Origin: Kaistia algarum
GTDB taxonomy: Bacteria; Pseudomonadota; Alphaproteobacteria; Rhizobiales; Kaistiaceae
NCBI RefSeq assembly: GCF_026343945.1
Contig: NZ_JAPKNJ010000003.1
Coordinates: 682,001-746,000 of the forward strand
Length of the DNA stretch: 64,000 bases
Direction: 5' to 3'
This document shows, piece by piece, positions 8,633-16,644 of the stretch (the stretch's first letter is position 1; each line of letters opens with the position of its first letter). The notes under the pieces are model-generated. The model was not told where the DNA came from and searched no databases. It saw only the letters and a list, made by a program, of their open reading frames with translations. The position numbers and the translations under genes were made by a program.

Positions 8633-9493
8633 ATGTATGATCTCGATCTGCTGAAGAGCTTCGTTTCCGTGGTCGATGCCGGCGGCTTCACGCGGGCGGG
8701 CGAGCGGGTCCATCGCACGCAATCGACCGTCAGCCAGCAGATCCGCAAGCTGGAGGACAAGGTCGGTGCACCGCTGATCCGCCGCGACGGGCGCGGTGTT
8801 TCGACGACGGAGGCCGGCGAGCGTTTGCTGCCCTATGCGCGCCGCATCCTCGCGCTGTCGCTGGAGGCGGCGAGCGCGGTGGGCAACGCGATGTCTGGCG
8901 AGCGCGTCGGGCTGGGCCTCACCGAAGATTTCGCCATTGCCGAATTGACGGGGCTGGTAGCGGCCTTTTCGTTCGAGCGGCCGGATTGCCGGCTCGACAT
9001 ACGCTGCGATCTTTCCGTGGCGCTGGAGGCGGCCCTTCTGGCGGGTGATCTCGACATCGCTCTGCTGAAGCGCGATGCCGGTGGCGGACCCGCCTATGGC
9101 AGTTGGCCGGAGCGGCTGGTCTGGGCGACGGCTGCAAGGTCGGGCGCCTTGCCCGATCCGTTGCCGCTGATCGCCTTTCCGCAGGGCTGCCGCTATCGCA
9201 ATCGCGCCGTCCATGCGCTGGAGGCGGCCGGCCGGCGCTGGCGAATTGCCTATGAGAGCGCCAGCCTTGTTGGCATCGATGCGGCGATCGCCGGCGGGCT
9301 CGGTGTTGCCCTGATCGAGGCGCGGGCGCTCCGCCCGGCCTATCGTGTCCTCGGAAGGGCTGACGGGTTCCCCGACGTGCCGCCGACAGAGCTGGCTCTG
9401 CTTGTCTCGGCCGAAGCCGGCGGGGCGGCGCGCGAACTGGCTACGATGCTCGCCGGCTTCTGCAACCGCGAGCTTCAGGCGCGCGCCGCCTGA
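8633..9493 (+). CDS. LysR-family transcriptional regulator
   Basis: A 286-residue regulator with an N-terminal winged helix (LDLLKSFVSVVDAGGFTRAG, then ERVHRTQSTVSQQIRKLEDK) and a C-terminal periplasmic-binding-like effector domain. The effector domain is short and rich in Gly and Ala around residues 215-230 (GIDAAIAGGLGVALIEARAL), as usual. The ATG at 8633 gives the common spacing to the helix-turn-helix; an ATG at 8600 is in frame. It is divergent from the DMT exporter across an ATTG-N7-CAAT site, so exporter control is the likely job. The effector is unknown. Confidence 0.88.
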   Translation: MYDLDLLKSFVSVVDAGGFTRAGERVHRTQSTVSQQIRKLEDKVGAPLIRRDGRGVSTTEAGERLLPYARRILALSLEAASAVGNAMSGERVGLGLTEDFAIAELTGLVAAFSFERPDCRLDIRCDLSVALEAALLAGDLDIALLKRDAGGGPAYGSWPERLVWATAARSGALPDPLPLIAFPQGCRYRNRAVHALEAAGRRWRIAYESASLVGIDAAIAGGLGVALIEARALRPAYRVLGRADGFPDVPPTELALLVSAEAGGAARELATMLAGFCNRELQARAA

Positions 9494-9497
9494 TCCC

Positions 9498-10226
9498 TTA
9501 GGCCGCCTCGGCGATCGCCGCGAAGACGGCCGCGTCGCCCTCGACGCTGAGGCCGAAGGGTTCGCCCTCCGGGCCGATCGCGGCAAAGCTCGACCTTCCG
9601 TCCCTCGTCGTCACCTCCCAGCGCGAGACCTGCTGGCCGCGCAGATGCAGATGAACGTCTTCCTGCAGCACGTTGATATAGTTGTGACCGAAATGGATGC
9701 GAGCGATCTTCCCCGTCCAGGACTGGAACAGCCCTGGACGCGAGAGGCTCAGCGTCACAACCGCGCCGGCATCGACGGCCGCTGCGATGGGAACGGCGCC
9801 GATGTCGGATGGGTCGACCGCGACGGCGGAGCGTTCCAGCGGCGGCACATAGGCGAGGGGGGAGCGCGGCAGTCCTTCGAGCGCCGCATCGAAATGCTCG
9901 ATCCCGTCCAGGGCCGTGACCTTCACGATCGAGCGGCCTTCCGAATCGAGGAAATCGACATAGGCGAGGATTGTGTCATGCGGCGTCTCGCTGCGATCGG
10001 CGACGATGGCGGCGATCGTCGACGGGTCGATGCGCGTCTCATGCGCGGCGCCATGGGCGACGATCCAGCCGCTTTCCTCGGTAATGCCATCGAAGACGCC
10101 GATGCGCTCCAGCAGCGCGCCGGCCGAGCGGACGCCGACGAGAGTCCGCCCCATGGCGGCGGCGCGGGAGAGGATCGCAAGCGGTTCGAGCGGCAGCGAC
10201 TGGCGATAGGAGACAGGTTCCGACAC
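9498..10226 (-). CDS. HemS/ChuX-like protein, atypical length
   Basis: A 242-residue soluble protein. The segment ARIHFGHNYINVLQEDVHLH followed by LRGQQVSRWEV resembles the NVLDPDFNLHLR..I...WVV block near the end of HemS/HmuS and ChuX/HutX heme-utilisation proteins. The length lies between one-domain ChuX (about 170) and two-domain HemS (about 350), and no TonB, ABC or other heme gene is nearby. The GTG at 10226 follows GAGGA eight bases upstream. I take it as a distant member of the fold; heme binding is unproven, and it converges with the LysR gene. Confidence 0.45.
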   Translation of the reverse strand: MSEPVSYRQSLPLEPLAILSRAAAMGRTLVGVRSAGALLERIGVFDGITEESGWIVAHGAAHETRIDPSTIAAIVADRSETPHDTILAYVDFLDSEGRSIVKVTALDGIEHFDAALEGLPRSPLAYVPPLERSAVAVDPSDIGAVPIAAAVDAGAVVTLSLSRPGLFQSWTGKIARIHFGHNYINVLQEDVHLHLRGQQVSRWEVTTRDGRSSFAAIGPEGEPFGLSVEGDAAVFAAIAEAA

Positions 10227-10415
10227 GGCGGCATCCTCGTTTTGGGGCAACACAACATCAGAGCAAGCCGCCGTGGTGCCACGGATCGCCCGAGCCGGGT
10301 TTAGCAAAGCTGAAGTGGAGGATGAAGGGCATATTTTCGCTGGCGGCAGCCTCGCGGTGGACACGCGACCCGTTGCTCTATCGCGAGCGCCGACAAAATG
10401 GCAGAAAGCCGGCAA

Positions 10416-10500
10416 GCGGGCGTGGCGAAACTGGTAGACGCAAGGGACTTAAAATCCCTCGACCTCGGTCATGCGGGTTCGACCCCCGCCGCCCGCACCA
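10416..10500 (+). tRNA. tRNA-Leu(UAA)
   Basis: An 85-nt class II tRNA with the encoded CCA at 10498-10500. The acceptor GCGGGCG pairs with CGCCCGC. The anticodon stem AGGGA/TCCCT closes the loop CTTAAAA (anticodon TAA), and the T arm is GCGGG-TTCGACC-CCCGC. A long variable arm is present, as expected for leucine. Confidence 0.97.
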
Positions 10501-10583
10501 TCCGGACATCTCGTGACGTCTGCAAGGCCGGCGAGGAGGGGTTCCCAGCAGTGGCCTCGTAGGCGCATGATCGCTCGGATTGC

Positions 10584-11129
10584 CTATGCGGGCTCGCCAT
10601 CGATGACGACGCTAGCGTTGGCGATCGGGTGGCCGTTGTAATGTGGAAAGGACGATCTGCTATAGGCGCGGAGATCCTGGATCGCCGCGATCACGCGGTC
10701 GCGGCTGTCGACAAAGGGAATATCGGATCTCCCGCTCGTCAGTTTGGCTGTCAGATTGATGCACCCGACGCTGGCCAGGAAACCGTGACCGGGATGGACA
10801 AGGATTTCCGTTCGGTTGCCGGTCGAGAGCAGCTCGAGGCCGGGCTTGGGTGTTTGGTCTGGATCGGTGCTGACGATATAGCCGATGGTCACATAGCGCG
10901 CGCCGTCCTGGGTCGCGAGCGGATAGGTCCCTGCTTCGATGCGTCGACCATTGCCGCGAACCTTGTTGTCGCCCGGTCCCTTGGTCTCGACGGCGGTGCC
11001 GGTCAGCGAGGCCTGGGCGACGCCTTCGTGGTAGACCTGATAGTCGCCGATCGTGCGGCGTCGGCCGGCGCGATCCTGTTCCAGCTTTCGCACGATGTGT
11101 AGCTCCCACCCTTTCCCTGAAATGGGCAT
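10584..11129 (-). CDS. DUF5675-like / L,D-transpeptidase-like small protein
   Basis: A 181-residue protein without a signal peptide. The motif ILVHPGHGFLASVGCINLT has the His...Ser-x-Gly-Cys order of YkuD-type L,D-transpeptidase active sites and of DUF5675 proteins often found with phage or secretion genes. The rest (GTYPLATQDGARYVTIGYIV) fits a small beta-rich domain. Either a cytoplasmic DUF5675 protein or a catalytic remnant is possible. The downstream flank is the tRNA-Leu region, and the lipoprotein gene lies 48 bp upstream on the same strand. Confidence 0.5.
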   Translation of the reverse strand: MPISGKGWELHIVRKLEQDRAGRRRTIGDYQVYHEGVAQASLTGTAVETKGPGDNKVRGNGRRIEAGTYPLATQDGARYVTIGYIVSTDPDQTPKPGLELLSTGNRTEILVHPGHGFLASVGCINLTAKLTSGRSDIPFVDSRDRVIAAIQDLRAYSRSSFPHYNGHPIANASVVIDGEPA

Positions 11130-11177
11130 CGCTCATTCCTCCTCGATCGAGGTCGCACGATGGCGACGGAAATGGGT

Positions 11178-11870
11178 TCAGACCTTGGTCAACAGCAACC
11201 CGTAGTACAGCCCCGTGCCGGTGACCGACGTGTCGGAGGTCTTGTCGACCGAGCCGCCGAAGGAGGCCTGGAGTGCCTGGATGACGAGGTTCTTCACTTC
11301 GGCGGAAACGCCGCGCTTCAGATGGGCTGTGTAGGTCACGTCGGCGCGCAGAGCCTGCTGCGTCTGGCGGGCCAGCCCCTTGGCCTTGAACTCCTTGAGC
11401 GTCTCGGCGCAGACGGGTCCAAGGCCGTTCTGGATGGTCTTCAGGTCCGCATAGGGCAGCTGCTCGACCTTCACGTCGGAGAATTTGAGCGTGATGGATT
11501 CGATATTGCTCGCCTGTGCACCGAGGCCCAGCGCCTTGATGGCCGCTACGCTGAGGTTGAACGAGCCATTGAACGACCGTGACGCCTCGCTGGTCGCGCC
11601 CGTGTCGATGATGGCCGGCGGGGCGTTGGCGTATTCGGGCCGGCAGAGATAGGCGAGGCGCAGTGGCTCGGTGAAGCCGTACCCCTTCACCGAGGTGACG
11701 AGCGAGCCGGGACCGTAGCCGGTCGAGGGGAGGGCGATTGTGTCGTAGCCGAGACTTTGGACGATCTGGTCCGTGCTGCGATAGCCGCCGCCGGCCAGCC
11801 CGGTGTCCGGCGTCGTGTGGCAGGAGGCCAATGCGGCCGTGGCGAGCAATAGTCCAAATCGCTTCAGCAT
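11178..11870 (-). CDS. Predicted lipoprotein of unknown function
   Basis: The ATG at 11870 gives a 230-residue protein starting MLKRFGLLLATAALASCHTT, a type II signal peptide with lipobox LASC (Cys17), so it should be anchored in the outer membrane or periplasmic leaflet. The mature part has an alternating hydrophobic pattern and ends in an amphipathic strand (GTGLYYGLLLTKV); no family is recognised. A GGGGGA run lies upstream of the start. It is divergent from the tetR gene, and its promoter region shares the palindrome at 11959. Confidence 0.6.
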   Translation of the reverse strand: MLKRFGLLLATAALASCHTTPDTGLAGGGYRSTDQIVQSLGYDTIALPSTGYGPGSLVTSVKGYGFTEPLRLAYLCRPEYANAPPAIIDTGATSEASRSFNGSFNLSVAAIKALGLGAQASNIESITLKFSDVKVEQLPYADLKTIQNGLGPVCAETLKEFKAKGLARQTQQALRADVTYTAHLKRGVSAEVKNLVIQALQASFGGSVDKTSDTSVTGTGLYYGLLLTKV

Positions 11871-11958
11871 AACCAATCCCCCGATTGCAACTAATGATAG
11901 TTCAATCACTAGTATGAAACTTTCGCAATAGGGCGCTTGATGGGACTACTTTTCGTTG

Positions 11959-11972
11959 ATGATGTACGTCAT
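11959..11972. promoter_or_regulatory. Near-perfect palindrome in the tetR/lipoprotein intergenic region
   Basis: ATGATGTACGTCAT is self-complementary except at one symmetric base pair. It lies 47 bp before the tetR start and 88 bp before the lipoprotein start, a usual place for TetR autoregulation. It shares only a GATGAT half with the palindrome at 12653, so common ownership is uncertain. Confidence 0.4.
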
Positions 11973-12019
11973 ATATAAATCGGGGCGACTGCTTTCCGCA
12001 TCGCCGGGAGATCATCCTC

Positions 12020-12631
12020 ATGGCGCGCGCATCCCGTAAGGAAGCCGAACAACATCGGAAGGACATCGTCGAGGCCGCCTCGCATCTGTTTCGCGAAAAG
12101 GGGGTTGGCCGGGTCAGCGTGCCGGAACTGATGGCGGCCGCGGGGATGACGCATGGCGGCTTCTATGGTCATTTCGCCTCGAAGGACGCGCTGGCGGCGG
12201 AAGCGTTCGAGGCGGCGTTCCGGCAGATGAATGAGCGCATCGCGAGGTCCGCCGAGGGCCGGTCCTGGGAGGCGGCCCGCGCCGGACTCATCGACAGCTA
12301 TCTCTCCTGCGAGCACCGCGACCATCCCGAGAGTGGCTGCGCCGCGGCGGGGCTGCTCGACTTCCCCCGCGATACAGATAGCGAGGCGGTGCGCGCCGCC
12401 TATGCCAATGGCGTGGCGGCGATGCTGGACGCGATCGAGGCGGCGCAGGCAGAGGCAAGCCCCGAGGCACGGCCGGCGGCGATGGCAACCCTCGCCACGC
12501 TGGTCGGCAGCCTTCTACTCGCACGGGCAACGAAGGATACGCCTCTTTCCGAGGCTTTTCTGGAGGCCGGCCGGGCGCGATTGGCGGAAAAGAGCCTTGT
12601 CGCGAACCCGGAAGGCCCAGCCGAAAACTAA
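12020..12631 (+). CDS. TetR/AcrR-family repressor
   Basis: A 203-residue regulator with the N-terminal TetR helix-turn-helix: IVEAASHLFREKGVGRVSVP, then ELMAAAGMTHGGFYGHFASK (about residues 14-53). The C-terminal ligand domain has a Cys in SGCAAAGLLDFPRD, as in the COG1309 subgroup that often controls oxidoreductases. It lies 99 bp upstream of a short-chain dehydrogenase on the same strand, with a palindromic site between them. The dehydrogenase is therefore the likely target; the inducer is unknown. Confidence 0.9.
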   Translation: MARASRKEAEQHRKDIVEAASHLFREKGVGRVSVPELMAAAGMTHGGFYGHFASKDALAAEAFEAAFRQMNERIARSAEGRSWEAARAGLIDSYLSCEHRDHPESGCAAAGLLDFPRDTDSEAVRAAYANGVAAMLDAIEAAQAEASPEARPAAMATLATLVGSLLLARATKDTPLSEAFLEAGRARLAEKSLVANPEGPAEN

Positions 12632-12652
12632 AATCGGCGGTCGCACTTGCCA

Positions 12653-12676
12653 TTTAGATTATGACTATCATCTAAA
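12653..12676. promoter_or_regulatory. 24-bp palindromic operator candidate upstream of the SDR gene
   Basis: The outer arms TTTAGAT and ATCTAAA are exact inverted repeats around a partly symmetric centre. The site is 22 bp after the tetR stop and 55 bp before the dehydrogenase start. A TTGCCA hexamer at 12647-12652 directly abuts it, so a repressor bound here would cover the promoter. TetR is the obvious candidate. Confidence 0.55.
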
Positions 12677-12730
12677 GGCCGTTGCTGCATTGGCCGGCGG
12701 ATCGCCGCGGCCTGCCTACGGAGATGAGAC

Positions 12731-13546
12731 ATGACTGAATCGGCTGAGAAGGGCGTCGCCCTCGTCACGGGCGCCTCAATGGGTATCGGCGCCGTCTACG
12801 CGGAAAAGCTGGCGGCGCGAGGATATGATTTGCTGCTGGTCGCCCGCGACGAGCCGAAGCTTGCGGCGCTCGCCAGCCGGATTGTCGCGGCGACGGGACG
12901 CAAGGTCGAGGTGCTGAAGGCGGACCTGACCGACCGTTCGGATCGTCTGGCGGTCGAGGCGCGGCTCCGGAGCGACACGTCGATCACGCTTCTCGTCAAC
13001 AATGCCGGCCTTCTTGTCGCCAGCCCGATGGCGGATGCCGATCCTGACGCGATCGAGACGATGATCGATCTCAACGTCGTGGCGCTGACACGCCTGACGC
13101 TGGCCGCCTTGCCCGGCTTCGTCGCGCGGGGGGCAGGCGGGATCATTCAGATTGCCTCGGTCGTACCGCTTATCCCCGAGCGGTTCCCCAATCTCTACAG
13201 TTCAACCAAGGCCTTCGTGCTGCATTTCGGCGAGGCGCTGAATGTGCAACTGGCCGGGACGGGCGTTCGCGTCCAGACCCTGTTGCCGGGGGCAACCGCG
13301 ACGGCAATCTGGGAAAAGGCGGGTGTGCCGGTCGAAAGCCTGCCGCCGGAGATGGTGATGCAGCCGGAGGCCATGGTCGACGCGGCGATTGCCGGCTTCG
13401 AGGCGGGCGAGACGGTGACGATACCCTCGTTGCCGGATATCGGCGACTGGGACGCCTATAACGCCGCCCGCCTGGCGCTCGCTCCGAACCTCTCGCGCAG
13501 CCAGCCCGCCGGCCGCTATCTGGGCGAAACCCAGCAGGCGGCTTGA
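12731..13546 (+). CDS. Short-chain dehydrogenase/reductase (SDR)
   Basis: A 271-residue classical SDR. The nucleotide site GASMGIG (residues 15-21), NNAG (about 93-96), and catalytic Ser (QIASV) and YSSTK (Tyr-x-x-x-Lys) are intact. The fold and length suit an NADP(H)-dependent aldehyde or ketone reductase. It follows tetR and a palindromic site, so it is probably an inducible detoxification enzyme; the substrate is not predictable. A long hairpin lies immediately after the stop. Confidence 0.9.
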   Translation: MTESAEKGVALVTGASMGIGAVYAEKLAARGYDLLLVARDEPKLAALASRIVAATGRKVEVLKADLTDRSDRLAVEARLRSDTSITLLVNNAGLLVASPMADADPDAIETMIDLNVVALTRLTLAALPGFVARGAGGIIQIASVVPLIPERFPNLYSSTKAFVLHFGEALNVQLAGTGVRVQTLLPGATATAIWEKAGVPVESLPPEMVMQPEAMVDAAIAGFEAGETVTIPSLPDIGDWDAYNAARLALAPNLSRSQPAGRYLGETQQAA

Positions 13547-13552
13547 AGCGTC

Positions 13553-13628
13553 CCGTCACGGCGGATCCGATCCCGCCCCGCCCAGGTTGGGAAAGGGCAG
13601 GTTAGGGCGGGATGGCCCGCCGTGACGG
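13553..13628. terminator. Long hairpin between convergent SDR and PadR genes
   Basis: A 12-bp perfect inverted repeat (CCGTCACGGCGG at 13553-13564, complement at 13617-13628) encloses a second pairing of GATCCCGCCC with GGGCGGGAT. It sits exactly between two convergent genes and could stop transcription from both sides, although there is no strong T run. Confidence 0.5.
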
Positions 13629-13640
13629 TTTCGCGGCCGA

Positions 13641-14381
13641 TCAGAGATCGACGGCCGGATCGGGCTTCTTGCCGATGGCCTCGGCGGCCTTCAGCAGGAT
13701 GGCGGCGACCCGGCGCTGCTCCTCCGGGCTTTCGCCGATGCGCGAAGCGATAGCGCTCTTCAGGGCCCGGCGTGCGTCGTTGAGTTCCGGTACGACGCCC
13801 GGAATGTCCCGGTCGGGCCGCTCCCCGCGCGGCTCGTCCTCGCCGCGGCCGAACCAGGCCTTCGCCTGCGCCATACGGCTACCGATACGGGCTAGATGAT
13901 CGAGCACGGCGTCGACACCGGCGCGATTGGCGTCTAGATGCGCCTTGCCGGCCTCGGTGATCGAATAGACCTTCTTGTTGCCTTCGCTGGCCGCGGTGGC
14001 GTGGCCGGCCTCTTCGAGGAAGGTCAGCGTCGGATAAACGACGCCCGGGCTCGGGCTGTAGCTGCCGCTCGTCAGTTCCTCGATGGCCTTGATGATGTCG
14101 TAGCCATGACGCGGCTGCTTCTCGATCAGCGACAGCACGATAAGGCGCAGATCGCCATCGGCGACCATGCGGCCCATGCGGAAACCGTCGTCGCCGCCGC
14201 GTCCGCCCCGCGGGCCATGGCCGAACGGGCCGAAGCCGGGTCCGCCGCGGCGGCCCATTAGCTCGAAGAAGCGGGCGACGCCATGCGGCTGGCCATCATG
14301 GTCGCGGCCGCGATCCTCATGGCGGCGCTGCTCCCGGCAGCGATGTTCATGGCGATGATGTTCGTTGTGGTGATGACCCAT
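13641..14381 (-). CDS. PadR-family regulator with His-rich N-terminus (YqjI-like)
   Basis: A 246-residue protein. Residues 1-35 contain ten His and one Cys (MGHHHNEHHRHEHRC...); a Gly/Arg-rich linker follows, then a PadR winged helix: LRLIVLSLIEKQPRHGYDI, IKAIEELTSGSYSPSPGVVY and PTLTFLEEAG. This order and the conserved SPSPGV-YPTL block closely match E. coli YqjI, a nickel-responsive PadR repressor whose His-rich tail binds metal. Metal sensing here is therefore a good inference but untested. AGGAAAGGG precedes the ATG at 14381. It is divergent from the acyl ligase at 14574 across AT-rich repeats. Confidence 0.8.
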   Translation of the reverse strand: MGHHHNEHHRHEHRCREQRRHEDRGRDHDGQPHGVARFFELMGRRGGPGFGPFGHGPRGGRGGDDGFRMGRMVADGDLRLIVLSLIEKQPRHGYDIIKAIEELTSGSYSPSPGVVYPTLTFLEEAGHATAASEGNKKVYSITEAGKAHLDANRAGVDAVLDHLARIGSRMAQAKAWFGRGEDEPRGERPDRDIPGVVPELNDARRALKSAIASRIGESPEEQRRVAAILLKAAEAIGKKPDPAVDL

Positions 14382-14402
14382 TGTGGTCCCTTTCCTGACT
14401 TC

Positions 14403-14462
14403 AGATATATCGTAAGTAACTCTCGCTCGCTGGTTCGTCAAGATATATCTTACGCTATATCG
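14403..14462. promoter_or_regulatory. AT-rich inverted repeats, candidate PadR operators
   Basis: Two related sites flank a 24-bp gap. AGATATATCGTAAG (14403-14416) is inverted relative to CTTACGCTATATCG (14449-14462), and the second also forms GATATA-N8-TATATC (14442-14461). They stand out against GC-rich surroundings and lie 22-81 bp upstream of the padR start, so autoregulation and control of the divergent ligase are both plausible. Confidence 0.55.
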
Positions 14463-14573
14463 AAAGAGACTGCATCGTCGCGCTCGCGCGTGTGACTGCC
14501 GTCATTGTAGGATCGTGCCCGCAGGGGAATATCCGCGCCGACGGATCAAGGGGCAGGGGAGCGAGCACCGATC

Positions 14574-16157
14574 ATGGAGATGCAAAGGGCTATCGAAAGT
14601 CCCGCGACCGCGGCGATTCCCCTCGATGCGCGGCGCTGGCGCAAGACGCTGTTCGAGATGCTGCTCGATTCGCGCGATGCCTTCGGCGGCAAGCGAGACG
14701 TCATCGAAGATACCCAGAGGAAGCCGCTCACCTATGACCGCGTCGTGATCGGCGCCATGGTTCTCGGCCGCATCTGCGCGGCGAAGACGAAGCTGGGCGA
14801 GCGTGTCGGGCTGATGCTGCCCAATGTCGCGACCGTCGCGCCGGCCTTCTTCGGCCTCTCCGCTTTTGGCCGCGTGCCGGCCATACTCAATTTCACCGCC
14901 GGACCCAGGAATCTTCTCGTCGCCTGCAAAGCGGCTGGGATCCGCAAGGTGATTTCCTCGCGCCGCTTCATCGCCGAGGGCAAGCTCGACGAACTGGTCG
15001 CCGCGATCGGCGGCGAGGTCGAATTTATCTGGCTGGAGGATGTCGGCAAAAGCGTCGGCACGTTCGGCAAGCTCGCGGGCGTCGTCTCGTCCTGGTTCGC
15101 GCGGGCAATCCACAAGCGCGCCAAGGTCGGGCCCGACGATATCGGCGTCATGCTGTTCACGTCCGGATCGGAGGGATTGCCGAAGGGCGTCGCGCTGACG
15201 CATGCCAATGTGCTCGCCAATGTCGAGCAGTTCCTGAAGACGCTGGAACTCAATTCCGACGATTCGCTGTTCAACCCGCTGCCGGTGTTTCATTCCTTCG
15301 GCATGACGGTAGGACTCGTCGCACCATTCTCGATCGGCATGCGCGTCTTCTTCTATCCGACGCCGCTTCACTACAAGCAGATCCCGGCGATGATCGCCGA
15401 CAGCGGCTCGACCATCCTGATCGGAACCGACACCTTCGCCGCCGGCTGGGGCCGGCAGGCGGAACCGGAGCATTTCCGGAAGCTCCGCGTCGTCGTGCTC
15501 GGGGCCGAGCGGATCAAGGACGCGACGCGAAAGATCTGGCGCGACCGCTTCGGCATCGAACTCTATGAAGGCTATGGCGCGACGGAGGCCGCACCGGCGA
15601 TCGCCGCCAACACGCCGCTCTATCATCGCGACGGCACGGTCGGCCGCCTGTTGCCGACGATGTCCTATCGCATCGAGCCTGTGCCGGGTCTCGACGAGGG
15701 TGGCCGGCTCTGGATCGCCGGCCCCAACGTCATGCTCGGTTATATGCGTGAAAGCGCGCCGGGGACGCTGGAGCGGACCGAGGATGGCTGGCACGATACC
15801 GGCGACATCGTCTCGATCGACGCCGAGGGCTACATCACCATCCGCGGCCGCGCCAAGCGCTTCGCCAAGATCGGCGGCGAGATGATCTCGCTCGCCGCGG
15901 CCGAAGCCTATGTGGCGCAGGTCTGGCCCGACGATGCACACGCCGTCGTCGCGGTCCCCGACGAGCGCAAGGGCGAGCAACTCGTCCTCGTCACCGACAG
16001 GCAGGATCCCGACCGCGAAGAACTTATCGTCTCGGCCCGCGAGCACGGCCTCGCCGAGATCATGCTGCCGAAGCGGATCGTCAGCGTCGAGGCCCTGCCG
16101 ATGCTCGGCACGGGCAAGACGGACTATGCGGCGATCGGGGAGTTGGCGCGGCGCTGA
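14574..16157 (+). CDS. AMP-forming acyl-CoA/acyl-ACP synthetase (Aas C-terminal-like)
   Basis: A 527-residue ANL-superfamily ligase. The signatures are LFTSGSEGLPKGVALTH (phosphate loop), YGATEAAP, GWHDTGDI, the hinge RGRAKRFAKIGGEMI and the catalytic Lys in LGTGKTDY. The sequence style (KIGGEMIS, AHAVVAVPDERKGEQLVLVT) is that of the ligase half of Aas, which activates fatty acids for lysophospholipid reacylation. Here it stands alone, without the PlsC-type acyltransferase domain. It is divergent from the His-rich PadR gene. Fatty-acid activation is likely; the acceptor (CoA or ACP) is not clear. Confidence 0.85.
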   Translation: MEMQRAIESPATAAIPLDARRWRKTLFEMLLDSRDAFGGKRDVIEDTQRKPLTYDRVVIGAMVLGRICAAKTKLGERVGLMLPNVATVAPAFFGLSAFGRVPAILNFTAGPRNLLVACKAAGIRKVISSRRFIAEGKLDELVAAIGGEVEFIWLEDVGKSVGTFGKLAGVVSSWFARAIHKRAKVGPDDIGVMLFTSGSEGLPKGVALTHANVLANVEQFLKTLELNSDDSLFNPLPVFHSFGMTVGLVAPFSIGMRVFFYPTPLHYKQIPAMIADSGSTILIGTDTFAAGWGRQAEPEHFRKLRVVVLGAERIKDATRKIWRDRFGIELYEGYGATEAAPAIAANTPLYHRDGTVGRLLPTMSYRIEPVPGLDEGGRLWIAGPNVMLGYMRESAPGTLERTEDGWHDTGDIVSIDAEGYITIRGRAKRFAKIGGEMISLAAAEAYVAQVWPDDAHAVVAVPDERKGEQLVLVTDRQDPDREELIVSAREHGLAEIMLPKRIVSVEALPMLGTGKTDYAAIGELARR

Positions 16158-16183
16158 GGGTGGATCAGAGCAAGGCGAAGGCT

Positions 16184-16534
16184 ATGGAGCTTCTTGTTCG
16201 AGCCATCGATTGGGATCCAAAAGAACTTTGGGACCAGATCCCCTTTCGGATCGAACTCTTACGGGAATTGCCCGGTTCGGATCGCACCGACTACTGGCTC
16301 GGCCGATTGCCCAAGTCGCTCTGTTGGCTCGATGGCGGCAGCAGTTTCGAGATTGGCTATGTCGTTGTCTCCGCGAGGCATTCGGGGGTGCAGATTTCCC
16401 CTCGGGCCAAGAACCTAGCTTTGGGCCTAGCCTATGTGATCGACCCTTCGCAGATTTCTGATCCTGAATTGCATTTTGAAAAAGTTCGCTACGTTGCAAT
16501 CGCCACGGCGGATGAAATTGGGGACGCACCTTAG
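16184..16534 (+). CDS. Orphan protein of unknown function
   Basis: The ATG at 16184 (preceded by GGCGAAGG) gives 116 residues; a GTG at 16160, two bases after the ligase stop, would add eight. The product has many aromatic residues (DWDPKELWDQIPFRIELL, then TDYWLGRLPKSLCWLDGG) and no membrane segment or known motif. Its base composition is less GC-rich than either neighbour, which hints at later arrival. No function can be assigned. Confidence 0.45.
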   Translation: MELLVRAIDWDPKELWDQIPFRIELLRELPGSDRTDYWLGRLPKSLCWLDGGSSFEIGYVVVSARHSGVQISPRAKNLALGLAYVIDPSQISDPELHFEKVRYVAIATADEIGDAP

Positions 16535-16644
16535 CGCAGCCGACGGTGCCTCAAGTGCTCAGCGCGCGGCATAAGGCCCGGCGCTTTCGTCGGAGGCCGC
16601 TGCACTTGCCGACGTTGAGTGGCGCGGAAGGGTCGCGTCATTCG

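Noticed and set aside
14502..16046. Minus-strand open frame of about 514 codons under the acyl ligase
   Set aside because: Antisense shadow of the ligase; amino-acid make-up (runs of Asp, Arg, His) is typical of a shadow and not of a protein.
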